A stretch of DNA of 27,404 nt from a virus. The notes beneath the pieces were generated by a model. The model was not told the DNA's origin and made no database searches. It worked only from the letters and a program-made list of their open reading frames with translations. Shown here one piece after another: positions 6,172 through 15,288 of the stretch. The DNA lies in the IMG/VR virus record IMGVR_UViG_3300031673_000384, positions 1 through 27,404 of that record; one strand, given 5' to 3'. A program made the translations under genes and the position numbers. Position 1 is the first letter of the stretch, and every line of letters starts with the position of its first letter.

Positions 6172-8145
6172 TTAGGTGTCGTCAGCATTATCAGAATTCA
6201 GTGGATTAGCTACTACTTTTCCATTAATGATCAGAGGCTTTGATGCAGCTCCTACATCCTTAGCTATATCCTGTAGTGACTTATGGTTGACAACATTGTG
6301 AGCTTGCTTAGCTTTAGCTTCTTCCATTTCCATATCATGAGCTTCATTTTGACGGTCATGATCCTGTTGGTCTTGTGACTGCTGTGCTTCGGCTTGCTTC
6401 TGTTGATTCTCAGCTTCAGCTTGTTGTTGCTGAGATTCTTGTTCCATTTGTTGTTTCTGCATTTCAGACTGTTTCTTCTGTTGATCCATAGTCATCAACA
6501 TCTGTTGCCATCCCATGAATGCTTGATCCATAGGAAGATATTGGAGTTCTCTTTTCTTCTCTGCACCCTTATCGTTAAAGAACTGTGCCCGGATTTCTCC
6601 ACGTGTCATGTTCTTCTCTACTAATTCCCAGTAAGCCTGGTTTAGTGGAAGATCAGCAGACACATGATCAATCTTCTCTCTACCAGAGGCTTTTAGGAGA
6701 TCGTTCATTGAGGAGTATACAGTCATCTCAGCCTGAAGCTGGGCTACATTAGATTCTGGAGTTGTATCATCATAACCTGTAAACTTGAACTTGAATTTCT
6801 TTGCTATCTCTGGGTCTATGGCTGGGAGGATACTAGAATTCATCATGTCTTCGAACATCATGAGAAGGGGATATAATCCCTTTTCTCTAGATTGAGTTAT
6901 CTTCCACTCATTTGTACCAGTCTGCGTAGAAGGTCCTGATTTACCTCCACCACTTAGATTGTCTAAGCCTAATTCGATTGGATCGATTTGGAACTGAGAA
7001 CAGATTGCTCGCATCACATGGTTGTTGAATTCTAGGTATTCCATCTCTTTAGAGTTGCCAGCTAGTCCTATCCACTGAACATCATCTAGTCCTGCGATGA
7101 TAGGTGTTCGCCATGCATGTTGTGCGCCTGAGATAGTATTATAGAACTGACGTCTAAATGCTGTCAAGTTAGTCTGCGATACTGTACCTTTGAGGTGTAA
7201 GATGCCTTTGGCCGCATAACCATGTGTGAAAAAATTGGAATTGTAATTCTCTACATTCATATGGTTTGTAATATTTACGATTGCCATTTCTAAAGGCGAA
7301 TAACAGTATCCCATTGAGTCAGCGAAATTTTGGGGATTAAATAACTTGAAGACCATGTCTTCATCACCGAAAGCTGTCATGACTCTGTTGTCATATGACA
7401 TCTGAACCCATTTGTAATACTCAATATCAGGCTCATTCACTACTTGTTCATCTTCAGGTAATTTGGCGCCTACGGTTTTCTGCTTACCTTTATAAGATGC
7501 CTTGGCAGCTTCTAGTTCCTTCTCTAAGGTTTTCCTGTCTGCCTTCTCATTTACAATATAAATAGATTCTGCAGGAAGTGGTCTGAAGCGGTGTAGGCCG
7601 CCTCGTCGTGTCTTGATTTTCTCAACCGCAACATGTCCAAAGGTTAGAGCATCACGGGCTGAGAGTTTCAAGAACTCACCTAGTAACATCTCTTCACCTG
7701 GAGGTGTATTCTTCTTACGACCGCAGTTGTAGATGAAATCTTCTACGTCAGCTATTAGTTCCCTGTCTTCTTTATTGATCTCATCCTTCTCATTCTTAAG
7801 GCAGATCTTGAAGCCCATATCAAACTTATTCTGTTGAGGTCGGGCGAATCTAAGGAGCGTATCTGATCTTGCCTGGATAATGGATGATACCAGCCAATCC
7901 CTAACAGATGTATTCTTAAGGGTCTTGTTTGTGATCCTGGACATCTTATTCTTGAATAGGAAATGTTGATGCACCTGATCAAAGTATGGATCATCGATTA
8001 TCGCCTTACGACCAATTGCACCTTTATTCTCAGGCATATCACTTGGGTTTTCCGTAAGCTGATCGCCGTCACTCTTTAAGAGCCTGTCGATATCACCCTT
8101 TAGGCGGTTTTTGATGTTATTACCGATGTCGTCAAATATGCTCAT
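6172..8145 (-). CDS. Portal protein
   Basis: 657 residues, directly after the large terminase gene as is usual. It forms the dodecameric ring at the capsid vertex through which DNA is packaged and to which the tail joins. Evidence: size and position; an N-terminal helical region; a central portal-type stretch with FTHGYAAKGILHLKG and, later, the YLEFNNHVMRAICSQFQIDP segment typical of SPP1/HK97-like portals, in which a phage-capsid-wall helix is followed by the I-D-P-x-x-L/I turn. The C-terminal part is unusual: residues about 553-600 are very rich in Gln and Glu and predicted to be one long helix, followed by a basic and polar tail. Start ATG follows AGAGG. Identification rests on motifs and synteny. 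Confidence 0.88.
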   Translation of the reverse strand: MSIFDDIGNNIKNRLKGDIDRLLKSDGDQLTENPSDMPENKGAIGRKAIIDDPYFDQVHQHFLFKNKMSRITNKTLKNTSVRDWLVSSIIQARSDTLLRFARPQQNKFDMGFKICLKNEKDEINKEDRELIADVEDFIYNCGRKKNTPPGEEMLLGEFLKLSARDALTFGHVAVEKIKTRRGGLHRFRPLPAESIYIVNEKADRKTLEKELEAAKASYKGKQKTVGAKLPEDEQVVNEPDIEYYKWVQMSYDNRVMTAFGDEDMVFKLFNPQNFADSMGYCYSPLEMAIVNITNHMNVENYNSNFFTHGYAAKGILHLKGTVSQTNLTAFRRQFYNTISGAQHAWRTPIIAGLDDVQWIGLAGNSKEMEYLEFNNHVMRAICSQFQIDPIELGLDNLSGGGKSGPSTQTGTNEWKITQSREKGLYPLLMMFEDMMNSSILPAIDPEIAKKFKFKFTGYDDTTPESNVAQLQAEMTVYSSMNDLLKASGREKIDHVSADLPLNQAYWELVEKNMTRGEIRAQFFNDKGAEKKRELQYLPMDQAFMGWQQMLMTMDQQKKQSEMQKQQMEQESQQQQAEAENQQKQAEAQQSQDQQDHDRQNEAHDMEMEEAKAKQAHNVVNHKSLQDIAKDVGAASKPLIINGKVVANPLNSDNADDT

Positions 8146-8157
8146 TATATTACCTCT

Positions 8158-10116
8158 TTAAAAGCTCCAAAGGAAGCCGCCGTCACCACTTATGTCTAAA
8201 TCTTCTTCAGCCTCAAGTTCGCTTAGAGTACCTATCTTACCTAGACTGCTCTCATTTACTTCGTTTGCATTAAAAGTTATTCCCTGATTGATAGAAAACT
8301 CTTCTGCAGAAGGACTTCTTATAAATGCACCTGTTGCATCTACAGCTTTGTCTATTTCAAAGTCTACTCCAATTCCACCAGATATAAACGTAGACTTACC
8401 GAACAAGGCATATAGTCCATATCTCAGTGCATCCAACCAGTGATCAAACTCTTTAGATGGTTGATCTGTTGTGTTCCCTGCAGCATCTGTCTTATAGTGA
8501 TACATACCCATTTCTTCTACAATGGGTTGACAGGTTTCTTTGGCAAAGAATAGTTTAGGCTGTGGATTACCAAATACCCTGAGATACTTCTTCACAGTCT
8601 GTATACCACTCTCTACATCTTTATCTACCTTAGTTGGACAAGGTAAACCGACCTGGCGTAAGGTTACCCCGTCTCCAGGGTTTGCCAGGTCGGCAAAGTA
8701 AAGTTGGCATCTATATAAAGAGTGCCATTTACTCTTTATTATCTTAGCCCAAGATGGGTTGTTGGTATATGTTTGGCCTTCACATCTTACCACGTAAATA
8801 TTTTCCCTATCATCAACGAAGAAATAAACCACTGTGCTAGGGTTGGACCAACCCCAGTCAATCCCTGCATAACACTGTAGTTTCATACTGTGACATTTTC
8901 TAACGAACATGTCATGACTACATACGCCTGGATATTCCCTACCTGTGAGGATAGTCCACATCTGGTTCCAATCCTTAGAGTGGAGACGTTCCTCAAATTC
9001 CTTATATATTATCCCCTCGACGGATGGTTTTAGGTTCATGAGCTGGGATAATGCCCAATCTGGTCCGTTTTCTATCGTCTTCTTAATGATATCTGTTATC
9101 GGCTTCAACATGAATGATTTTGAATTCTGATTTTTTGCATCACCTAGACAGATAGGGGCGATAGGACACTTCTTGCAACCTTCACCAGGGAATGTCTCCT
9201 TAAAGTAATCATTCTGCTTCTGACGATCTAGTTGTTCGTATTTCTCTTCACTCAGTGAAACCATATCGTTTTGGTTTACATAGAAATCTACCTTGTCTGT
9301 ACCAGACCTGCTATCTGGACATCTCTCTGCAAACTCGAATGCTGTCCATCTCATGACAGTACGTCCGCCGGCGCCAGCACTTTCTATCTGCTGGTTCATA
9401 AGACCATATCTAGTCTTACGGGTAGAGATACCAACTCTCAAAGCCAGTTTATCTCCTCTTGAGTCAAGCATACCTGAAATATCTTTGAAGGCCTTCAATC
9501 CCTCTCCCGAGACGGTGTCAATCTCATCAACTACAACCAGTGGAACGTGAGGGCCGTTGACAGACTTAAGAGTACAAGGCAGTACTTCTAAGGAAACTTT
9601 GTTTATAACATTCTTGCTATCCAATAGATTGAAGTTGGATTTCTCCATGTTCATCTTTTCTAGGAACTTAAATTGAGATGTTGTATCACTAGGGTCTGTT
9701 CTAGATTTGTTTAGAACTGATTTCAATTTATCATTAAGCATGAAACCGACTTGGTACTCATAGCAACGTTTTGCCTGACTTAAGATTGCTCCCACATGGA
9801 CAACATCTCTCTGATCATGTAACATAACTAGGAGTTCAGCAATCGCCACACCTAGAGTCTTACCAGAACCTCGACCAGCAACGTACAGTAGTTCGTGTAC
9901 TTCATCTGGGTTATCCTTAAGTACACAGATCCTATATATCTGCCATATTGCATCCAATGGATTAGTATCTGCATACCTAGATACAGTATCATCAGGGAGA
10001 TGAAGGCCCAAATGGTACTTTATCCAATTGCTCATTTCTTTCTTAGACTTACATGGAGTAAGCAAGAGAGCATCGGCAACTAGTGGATCTATCTTTTTAG
10101 CATTAACCTTAGCCAT
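8158..10116 (-). CDS. terL: Terminase large subunit (packaging ATPase and nuclease)
   Basis: 652 residues. The N-terminal ATPase has Walker A GRGSGKT (81-87) and Walker B with catalytic Glu, VPLVVVDE (191-198). The C-terminal RNase H-fold nuclease shows Asp420 in GIDWGWSNP, Asp476 in YFADLANP and Asp558/Asp562 in DHWLDALRY, all expected metal ligands. The enzyme cuts concatemeric DNA and drives it into the prohead through the portal encoded next. Between the domains is a Cys cluster (C314, C317, C323; GCKKCPIAPIC) that could bind a metal, less usual for terminases. It overlaps the small-terminase candidate by eight bases. An SD-like GGAG lies upstream. Assignment is very secure. Confidence 0.96.
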   Translation of the reverse strand: MAKVNAKKIDPLVADALLLTPCKSKKEMSNWIKYHLGLHLPDDTVSRYADTNPLDAIWQIYRICVLKDNPDEVHELLYVAGRGSGKTLGVAIAELLVMLHDQRDVVHVGAILSQAKRCYEYQVGFMLNDKLKSVLNKSRTDPSDTTSQFKFLEKMNMEKSNFNLLDSKNVINKVSLEVLPCTLKSVNGPHVPLVVVDEIDTVSGEGLKAFKDISGMLDSRGDKLALRVGISTRKTRYGLMNQQIESAGAGGRTVMRWTAFEFAERCPDSRSGTDKVDFYVNQNDMVSLSEEKYEQLDRQKQNDYFKETFPGEGCKKCPIAPICLGDAKNQNSKSFMLKPITDIIKKTIENGPDWALSQLMNLKPSVEGIIYKEFEERLHSKDWNQMWTILTGREYPGVCSHDMFVRKCHSMKLQCYAGIDWGWSNPSTVVYFFVDDRENIYVVRCEGQTYTNNPSWAKIIKSKWHSLYRCQLYFADLANPGDGVTLRQVGLPCPTKVDKDVESGIQTVKKYLRVFGNPQPKLFFAKETCQPIVEEMGMYHYKTDAAGNTTDQPSKEFDHWLDALRYGLYALFGKSTFISGGIGVDFEIDKAVDATGAFIRSPSAEEFSINQGITFNANEVNESSLGKIGTLSELEAEEDLDISGDGGFLWSF

Positions 10117-10720
10117 CTATTACTTCTCCACTTATAATGGAGGCTGCAGTTACTGTTTTGATCTGCTGCTCTGGTTCTTGGTTCTTAATAGGTCTGCTTA
10201 ATGTCTCAAACATAGCACCACTAGTCTTATTCTTACCTTGAGCTCCAGCTACTAGTTTCTGTAATGTCTCTGCTACTTCTTTATAATCTTTTATGGATTC
10301 AATCTTTAATGTGGGAGCTGTGACATTCTCAGGATCGGCTATATACTTCTTCATTGAGGATAGGTGTTCTGCATTCGTGACTGATAGCATAGTGGTCAGT
10401 AGTTCCACTTGTTCCATGACTGCCTTGACGACTTTAGCTTGGACCATATCTTGAAGAGATCCCATCATCTTCTCTCTGTCCATTGCCCATTTCTTTAGGG
10501 CAGCGGTTAGAATGATCTGGGCTACATTATACTGGGGGTATTGTGTATGTATTTCATAGAAGCTACAGCCTAACATGAACATTTCATATAGCTTGTAGCT
10601 TTCTGGGGCCTTTACGGCACCAGCTGTCTTGTATTTCCTTAGATACTTTTCACCCTGTACGGTCTCTTCTTTGGTTAGACCGATCTTTTCTTCACTGGTA
10701 AAGTATTTCTTAAGAGCCAT
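10109..10720 (-). CDS. Putative terminase small subunit
   Basis: 203 residues immediately upstream of and overlapping terL. Residues about 41-78 (YKLYEMFMLGCSFYEIHTQYPQ) look like the N-terminal helix-turn-helix by which small terminases recognise packaging DNA; residues 80-170 are mainly helical, suitable for the oligomerisation core, and the C-terminus is polar and flexible, as where TerS contacts TerL. No family motif is diagnostic, so the call relies on context plus architecture. It overlaps the preceding gene by 46 bases. AGGA stands seven bases before the ATG. Confidence 0.7.
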   Translation of the reverse strand: MALKKYFTSEEKIGLTKEETVQGEKYLRKYKTAGAVKAPESYKLYEMFMLGCSFYEIHTQYPQYNVAQIILTAALKKWAMDREKMMGSLQDMVQAKVVKAVMEQVELLTTMLSVTNAEHLSSMKKYIADPENVTAPTLKIESIKDYKEVAETLQKLVAGAQGKNKTSGAMFETLSRPIKNQEPEQQIKTVTAASIISGEVIDG

Positions 10721-11094
10721 GGAGAATCCTGTATTTTCTTACCTACATTATTAATTATACGCTGAACGCATACTTGACTAATACCTTTATACCTACTGAC
10801 AGCAGATATGTCCTTACCAAGCATTAATAATAGTATTACATAACGATCACTCGTTGGCAAATCTTGTAGTAATTCTAATAGGTTGGGATTGTATTGTGAC
10901 ATTAAATGCCATAATTGAGAAAATAGGTAACTTTGATGGTCTAAATGTTCTTTTTTATTAAGGAAATCAGGAAAGAGTTTGAATGGCAGGCCGGACAGAT
11001 AACAAACCCATAGATCTTGTCTATAGTCCTCGTTATCCGTCAGAAGGTTTATCACCTCCTGCGCTATCTGTAACTGTTGATTCTTCCTTTTCAT
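10675..11094 (-). CDS. Helix-turn-helix protein, sigma region 4-like
   Basis: 139 residues, overlapping the previous gene by 62 bases and the next by 46. The C-terminal half (82-120: LPTSDRYVILLLMLGKDISAVSRY then GISQVCVQRIINNVGKK) has the form of a sigma-70 region 4 helix-turn-helix. The N-terminal half is helical and unrecognised. A DNA-binding role near the terminase genes is likely: regulator, or accessory packaging factor. The ATG at 11092-11094 has no good SD. A perfect SD decamer lies at 11051-11060 inside the overlap, with only a CTG (Leu18) placed for it, so the true start is uncertain. Confidence 0.68.
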   Translation of the reverse strand: MKRKNQQLQIAQEVINLLTDNEDYRQDLWVCYLSGLPFKLFPDFLNKKEHLDHQSYLFSQLWHLMSQYNPNLLELLQDLPTSDRYVILLLMLGKDISAVSRYKGISQVCVQRIINNVGKKIQDSPWLLRNTLPVKKRSV

Positions 11095-11491
11095 TTTCTA
11101 AATCATCTCTATATTTATCAATACTTATTAGGTCTAGGGTGGCACTCCAAGTGTTGCCACAATAATCTTGTACAAACTGGTTAATCATGAAGTCGAAATT
11201 CAAGTTGCCCGCTTTCTTAAGGAAGTTCTTAAACTTCCATAGTCCATACATAGAAGAGTCGTTCCTTAGTCTGTTGTACTTGTCAACAGTGGTAAGCAAC
11301 TTGTTAGAGACGTATATTGTGTATTCCACTACCTTATTTGGGTGATCGACTTTAGTATACACTGCTTTAACGTCTTCATGTATTAATGATCCATAATTAT
11401 GTAGGTTATCTTTAGCAAAATCATTAATTATGCCTTGTTTGAGCAGCCATTGTTGGTAAGCCATGTGTTCTATGGTATCAATCTTGTCCAT
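11033..11491 (-). CDS. Unknown protein (152 aa)
   Basis: I do not recognise this gene. It encodes a soluble, mixed alpha/beta protein with aromatic residues concentrated at 80-125 (MYGLWKFKNFLKK, FVQDYCGNTW) and an acidic, Ser/Gly-rich, probably disordered tail (about 129-152). No Cys motif or membrane segment is seen. The start is well supported: GAGGAG six bases before ATG. It is the first gene after the 62-base gap following the Mre11-like gene and leads the packaging cluster; its end overlaps the following helix-turn-helix gene. A packaging-associated role is possible only by location. Confidence 0.7.
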   Translation of the reverse strand: MDKIDTIEHMAYQQWLLKQGIINDFAKDNLHNYGSLIHEDVKAVYTKVDHPNKVVEYTIYVSNKLLTTVDKYNRLRNDSSMYGLWKFKNFLKKAGNLNFDFMINQFVQDYCGNTWSATLDLISIDKYRDDLENEKEESTVTDSAGGDKPSDG

Positions 11492-11553
11492 ACCTAACTC
11501 CTCATACAGTAAAATGGTATCATGTAGATGTGCTTAAACATGGGCTTTATTGC

Positions 11554-12546
11554 CTATTTGTTTAATATTTCTAATGCCTTAGTGTGGATTGCACTTTTGT
11601 CTATGGAACCTGAATATACCTTATCTAGATATCCACTAACTATCCCATCAACAGTAACAGCCTTAATCTCGATCTTCTGTTTCTGCTTATCAGAATACTC
11701 TCTCCTGAATTCTACAGATTTACCGTCTCTTATTCTTATACATCGGTCACTGTCTATATAGCTGTCGATATCTGTTTTAGTACCTTTGATAGACACAATC
11801 CAATGGTTCGTATCGTCTAAGGTATTATCTAGATGACTATGAACAGTATCAGGCGTGTCACTGTCTGTGAGATCAAACTTCAAACCTCGCCATCCAGGAA
11901 GTGGGCATTCGATGAATGAATATTCATAAGTGTCTGTGTCGAACATCATCAGGCCTTTGGCTTCATCGATGTCGTTGACCCCTTGAGCGAAGGGTGTGCC
12001 TGGATATATTACCTTGCCAAACATCTGTCTCTTGTGAAGATGGCCAGAGATGATGATCTCTGCGTTCGTCTTATCGGCATCTGTACCAACATCAGGACGA
12101 TAGAATCCGTAGTCACATCCTACGAACTGTTGGTGGGCAATACAGATAGGGAGAGTTTCCAATGGAAACTCGTGGAAGTTGTGGATATAAGGAACCATGG
12201 TCATATTGAGATGTTCTATATCAGTTCTCTCATCTATGACATGGAAGTTCTTGAAGTCAAAAGACTGTAAGGCATGATACTTACTATCATCTGGCTTGAA
12301 CTGATCATGGTTACCTAGGACATAGTAATATGGTCTAGTCATGGCAATGCCATAAGCATGATTCCAGAACTCTGTGATAAGTTCAGATCTTAGGATTGCA
12401 TGATTATGGAAGGTATCACCTAGATTAATCACTATGTCAGGTTGTTCCTTAAGAACAACCCAGTCAACCCAGGCAAGAAACTTCTTACATAGGTCGAACT
12501 TGGTTATCTTAAGGTGAGGATCTCCAATGAGGAGCACTTTAGCCAT
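11554..12546 (-). CDS. Mre11/SbcD/T4 gp47-like nuclease subunit
   Basis: 330 residues, calcineurin-type metallophosphoesterase. All metal-binding motifs are present in order: GDPHLK (Asp9, His11), NLGDTFHN (Asp44), LGNHDQ (Asn79, His80), a central His138 (CIAHQQF) and ISGHLHKRQ (His169, His171). With a Rad50-type partner (the gene at 22318-24075) such enzymes trim DNA ends and produce 3' single strands for RecA-mediated recombination. The C-terminal 120 residues should hold the capping and partner-binding parts. It is coupled to recA by a TAATG overlap, so recombinase and nuclease are made together. In T4 the two subunit genes are near each other; here about 10 kb separates them. Confidence 0.92.
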   Translation of the reverse strand: MAKVLLIGDPHLKITKFDLCKKFLAWVDWVVLKEQPDIVINLGDTFHNHAILRSELITEFWNHAYGIAMTRPYYYVLGNHDQFKPDDSKYHALQSFDFKNFHVIDERTDIEHLNMTMVPYIHNFHEFPLETLPICIAHQQFVGCDYGFYRPDVGTDADKTNAEIIISGHLHKRQMFGKVIYPGTPFAQGVNDIDEAKGLMMFDTDTYEYSFIECPLPGWRGLKFDLTDSDTPDTVHSHLDNTLDDTNHWIVSIKGTKTDIDSYIDSDRCIRIRDGKSVEFRREYSDKQKQKIEIKAVTVDGIVSGYLDKVYSGSIDKSAIHTKALEILNK

Positions 12547-13667
12547 TAAAGATCTCCAAAATCTACATTCTCATCACCAGTTGCCTTCATAAACTCTTTA
12601 CTGCTCTCTTCTATGACATCGTTATTATCCACGTTGTAACAGGCTTCAGTAATGTCTTTCCTGAGACCATCATCGACTGCTATACGATCTATCATATTCT
12701 GTTCACCCTTAATCTGTACATCACCAAAGGCCCAGACTACATTACTAGTCTTTCCTGTTTCTGGATTGGTTGGGTGATATACGACCTTGAGTGATTTAGC
12801 TAAATCAAAGACCTCGTCAGCAACATTGATTATTCCGTCTGTGTAACTTAGAGTAAAAAGAGCAGTACGAAAAGGAGCACCAACGCGATTCTTCTTACCA
12901 CGTACCCGGACCTTGTGACCGATCTGGTGAGCACTTCCGTAAATGTCTTTTCCTCCTTCTACACGACCATCTTTCTTGTCTACACGAGTTACTTCTAACA
13001 TGTAATCACAGAAGTGCTTGAGAGCACGTCCATCTGGAACAACGAATGGATTAAGCATCTTCTTGTACTCGTCCATTTCTTCGTATACCTGCTGCACTAG
13101 CAAGGTAGTGATGTTGTGTTCCCTGATAACAGGAGTAACGTGCTTGAGAGCAGACCCTAAATAAGCAGCTCCTCCACCGCCCATTGTTTGCTTGGTAGAC
13201 TCTTTCTTCATATCCTTAGGGTAGAGGATGTTCTTGACTGAGTCAATTGCGATACCCACAACTGGACAGCCATCTTGAACCATCTCTAACATCTCACCAT
13301 AGATATAGTCAAAGATCTTAAGAGGATCATTAGATTGCCTGACGATCATTCTCTTCATATCTTCTTCACCAAACCCACTTAGCTTCTGAAACCATCCTTT
13401 GTTAAAGGAGTATTCAGTATCGAACCAGATAAAGAATGCGTCTGGGTTGTCCTTTAGAAGCTGAACTGCAACCAGTTGAGCAACAAGAGATTTACCTGCA
13501 GATTCTGGACCATAGAAACAAACAGCCTTACCTACAGTAATGCCTCCATTACCAACCACATAGTTGAGAGATGGTGATGGCATTGCTACCACTTTATCTG
13601 TTGGCAAAGGCATATCCTCTGCAGCCTGACCTACATCCTTAGTTAGTTTTGCAAACCATTTAGACAT
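12546..13667 (-). CDS. recA: RecA/UvsX-type recombinase
   Basis: 373 residues. Walker A GPESAGKS (53-60) and the catalytic Glu in FDTEYSF (Glu85) are clear; the Walker B strand is VVGIAIDSV (Asp142). Loop L1/L2 regions are represented by the Gly-rich MGGGGAAYLGSALKH (162-176) and following segments. The acidic C-terminus (ENVDFGDL) is typical and modulates DNA binding. The protein forms filaments on ssDNA, performs strand exchange and supports recombination-dependent replication, with the SSB encoded two genes upstream. TAATG overlaps join it to both neighbours. The sequence is closer in style to phage UvsX-type recombinases than to host RecA (divergent N-terminus, no LexA-related features to judge). 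Confidence 0.95.
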   Translation of the reverse strand: MSKWFAKLTKDVGQAAEDMPLPTDKVVAMPSPSLNYVVGNGGITVGKAVCFYGPESAGKSLVAQLVAVQLLKDNPDAFFIWFDTEYSFNKGWFQKLSGFGEEDMKRMIVRQSNDPLKIFDYIYGEMLEMVQDGCPVVGIAIDSVKNILYPKDMKKESTKQTMGGGGAAYLGSALKHVTPVIREHNITTLLVQQVYEEMDEYKKMLNPFVVPDGRALKHFCDYMLEVTRVDKKDGRVEGGKDIYGSAHQIGHKVRVRGKKNRVGAPFRTALFTLSYTDGIINVADEVFDLAKSLKVVYHPTNPETGKTSNVVWAFGDVQIKGEQNMIDRIAVDDGLRKDITEACYNVDNNDVIEESSKEFMKATGDENVDFGDL

Positions 13668-14149
13668 TACATTCCCTCGTTAGGTGTGTTGTTTTGGTAG
13701 TCGTTTGCGTAAGCTATCTTCTTGACATCGTCATGAGCTAGTCTAAACGTAAACATCTTGTTTCTAAGGAAAGAGACCATTGATTCTGTTTGGGCCTTAA
13801 GGTCATATGCCTTTAAGACATTTTCATCGAGTGGTACGTATCTCTTCCTTGCTTCTGCTGTATCTTTGATCTCTTTACTACGCAAATAGTCACCTGCGCG
13901 GTCGAGATAAGCTAGGGATTCCTGATTCTTAACTGCTGCTGCAGCCTGTAAATCTGTTTTAACTGCTCTTGCGAGTAGAGAATTTGTCACATCTATAGCC
14001 ATGATGAAATCTCGCAGATATATCGGGGCTAACATTGTGTTAAACCCCTTTGATATATCTGGAATTTTCTTCGTATACTCAATTATCCGAGTAAGGTCTA
14101 TAGACTGAACTAACCCCCTCTCGACTTGTAAAAGTCCAGGGTGTGTCAT
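13667..14149 (-). CDS. Helical unknown protein between SSB and recombinase
   Basis: 160 residues, unrecognised. The sequence is almost wholly alpha-helical and Ala/Lys/Leu-rich (LLARAVKTDLQAAAAVKNQ at 58-76; ESMVSFLRNKMFTFRLAHDDVKK), without Cys, signal or membrane segment. It sits between the gp32-like SSB gene and recA with a TAATG overlap to the latter. T4 UvsY, the mediator that loads UvsX on gp32-coated DNA, is of similar size (137 residues) and helical, so a mediator role is a reasonable guess, without sequence proof. The ATG is preceded by GGAGAG. Confidence 0.72.
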   Translation of the reverse strand: MTHPGLLQVERGLVQSIDLTRIIEYTKKIPDISKGFNTMLAPIYLRDFIMAIDVTNSLLARAVKTDLQAAAAVKNQESLAYLDRAGDYLRSKEIKDTAEARKRYVPLDENVLKAYDLKAQTESMVSFLRNKMFTFRLAHDDVKKIAYANDYQNNTPNEGM

Positions 14150-14158
14150 TCTCTCTCC

Positions 14159-15223
14159 TTAACCGTTGATAAGATCTTCAGCCATTTTAAAGATATCGTC
14201 TTCTGGTGCCACGATATTGACCGTTGCACTGTTGACCACATCTTCTACTCTAGTAGTAGCAGTAGTAGACACAACTGGGGCATCTTCGCCCTCATCATCT
14301 CCACCAATCTTTAGAGTTACAGGCTTCTTACCTTGAGGCACTACTGTAGTTGTTGGCTCTTCTGACACTGCTTCCTGGGTAACAGGTGCTACTGAATCTA
14401 GGAATGAAGGAATGATAAGATCTGGAATAGCTCCAAACTTATCATTACCATTCTTAGCTAGAAGTTTGATGTTAGCCACCAAAAGATCCTTGAGCTCATT
14501 ATATGTTTTAATGGTGTAGATCGAAGAAAGATCGTAAGCCATCTTAGCATAGTTATTGACGATGTTTTCACTCAATGGAGATCTATCATCTCGTCTCAAC
14601 TTACCAAGTTCAGGGTGATTGACCATTACACTGTTGAATTCAGTCGTATATTTAGTATCTTTCCCAAGACCTGCACGGTTAATATTGATCCAAACACCAG
14701 AGTTATCTTTCTCAGAAAGAAGCTCTGTAGGATCTTGGGAATAGTCTGCAATGTATTTAATCATACTAGCTTTTACACCATCATGAGCTGTTTTCTTGAT
14801 CTCTAAAAGACCTAAGACACCAGCTTTATCACTGACATTATAAGCGAAAGTATGGTTTAGTTTTAGACGCCATTGCTCAGATCTAGCTGGAGCTAAACGG
14901 GCCTTGATATCCTCATCACTTGCTCCACTGGCTTTCAACTCAGCTTCTAGATCTTCAAGCTTAGTTTTGAGTAGATCAGCATATTCCTTAACCGGACACT
15001 TGTCTTCACCAGCGCAATATGGACTAGCAAAAGGCTTGCGTTTTCCACTACTTGGGTCGATTAACCAGATTGTTGACCATTTTCTGTAGGCATAACCATT
15101 GTGGACTTCGGGGTCTCCGAAGGGAGGGAGGAAGCGGAAGGTATTTATTCCATCTGCTACTTTGTGACGTTTCCAGTCACGGCTTGCTTTTAACGATTCT
15201 TGATTGATTTTGATGTCAGCCAT
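14159..15223 (-). CDS. gp32-like single-stranded DNA-binding protein
   Basis: 354 residues. N-terminal residues about 10-60 (DWKRHKVADGINTFRFLPP ... YRKWSTIWL) start the OB-fold seen in T4 gp32-like SSBs; C70 and C76 (SPYCAGEDKCP) and a later LNHTFAYNV strand fit that family's metal-binding region. The C-terminal 75 residues are acidic and flexible, ending DDIFKMAEDLING, like the acidic tail with which SSBs bind partner proteins. It coats ssDNA in replication and recombination beside polymerase and RecA genes. A promoter with an extended -10 (15279-15287) and a dyad around the expected transcript start precede it, so it begins its own unit and may be regulated. SD GGAG is well placed. Confidence 0.85.
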   Translation of the reverse strand: MADIKINQESLKASRDWKRHKVADGINTFRFLPPFGDPEVHNGYAYRKWSTIWLIDPSSGKRKPFASPYCAGEDKCPVKEYADLLKTKLEDLEAELKASGASDEDIKARLAPARSEQWRLKLNHTFAYNVSDKAGVLGLLEIKKTAHDGVKASMIKYIADYSQDPTELLSEKDNSGVWININRAGLGKDTKYTTEFNSVMVNHPELGKLRRDDRSPLSENIVNNYAKMAYDLSSIYTIKTYNELKDLLVANIKLLAKNGNDKFGAIPDLIIPSFLDSVAPVTQEAVSEEPTTTVVPQGKKPVTLKIGGDDEGEDAPVVSTTATTRVEDVVNSATVNIVAPEDDIFKMAEDLING

Positions 15224-15257
15224 CTTTATCTCCTTGTGTGCCCGTAGGCTAATTGTG

Positions 15258-15271
15258 TGTCAACATTGACA
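15258..15271. promoter_or_regulatory. Palindrome at the start of the SSB transcript (operator or hairpin)
   Basis: TGTCAA-CA-TTGACA is a perfect inverted repeat. It starts about one base after the transcript start predicted from the -10 at 15279-15284. It could be an operator or a short 5' hairpin; the plus strand also reads TTGACA as a consensus -35. Confidence 0.5.
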
Positions 15272-15278
15272 TATATAT

Positions 15279-15287
15279 ATTATACCA
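15279..15287 (-). promoter_or_regulatory. Extended -10 promoter for SSB-recA-nuclease genes
   Basis: The minus strand reads TGG-TATAAT, a full extended -10. The best upstream match is TTGTCT at a long 19-base spacing, so recognition would rely on the extended -10. It lies in the 65-base gap before the SSB start. Confidence 0.62.
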
Positions 15288-15288
15288 T

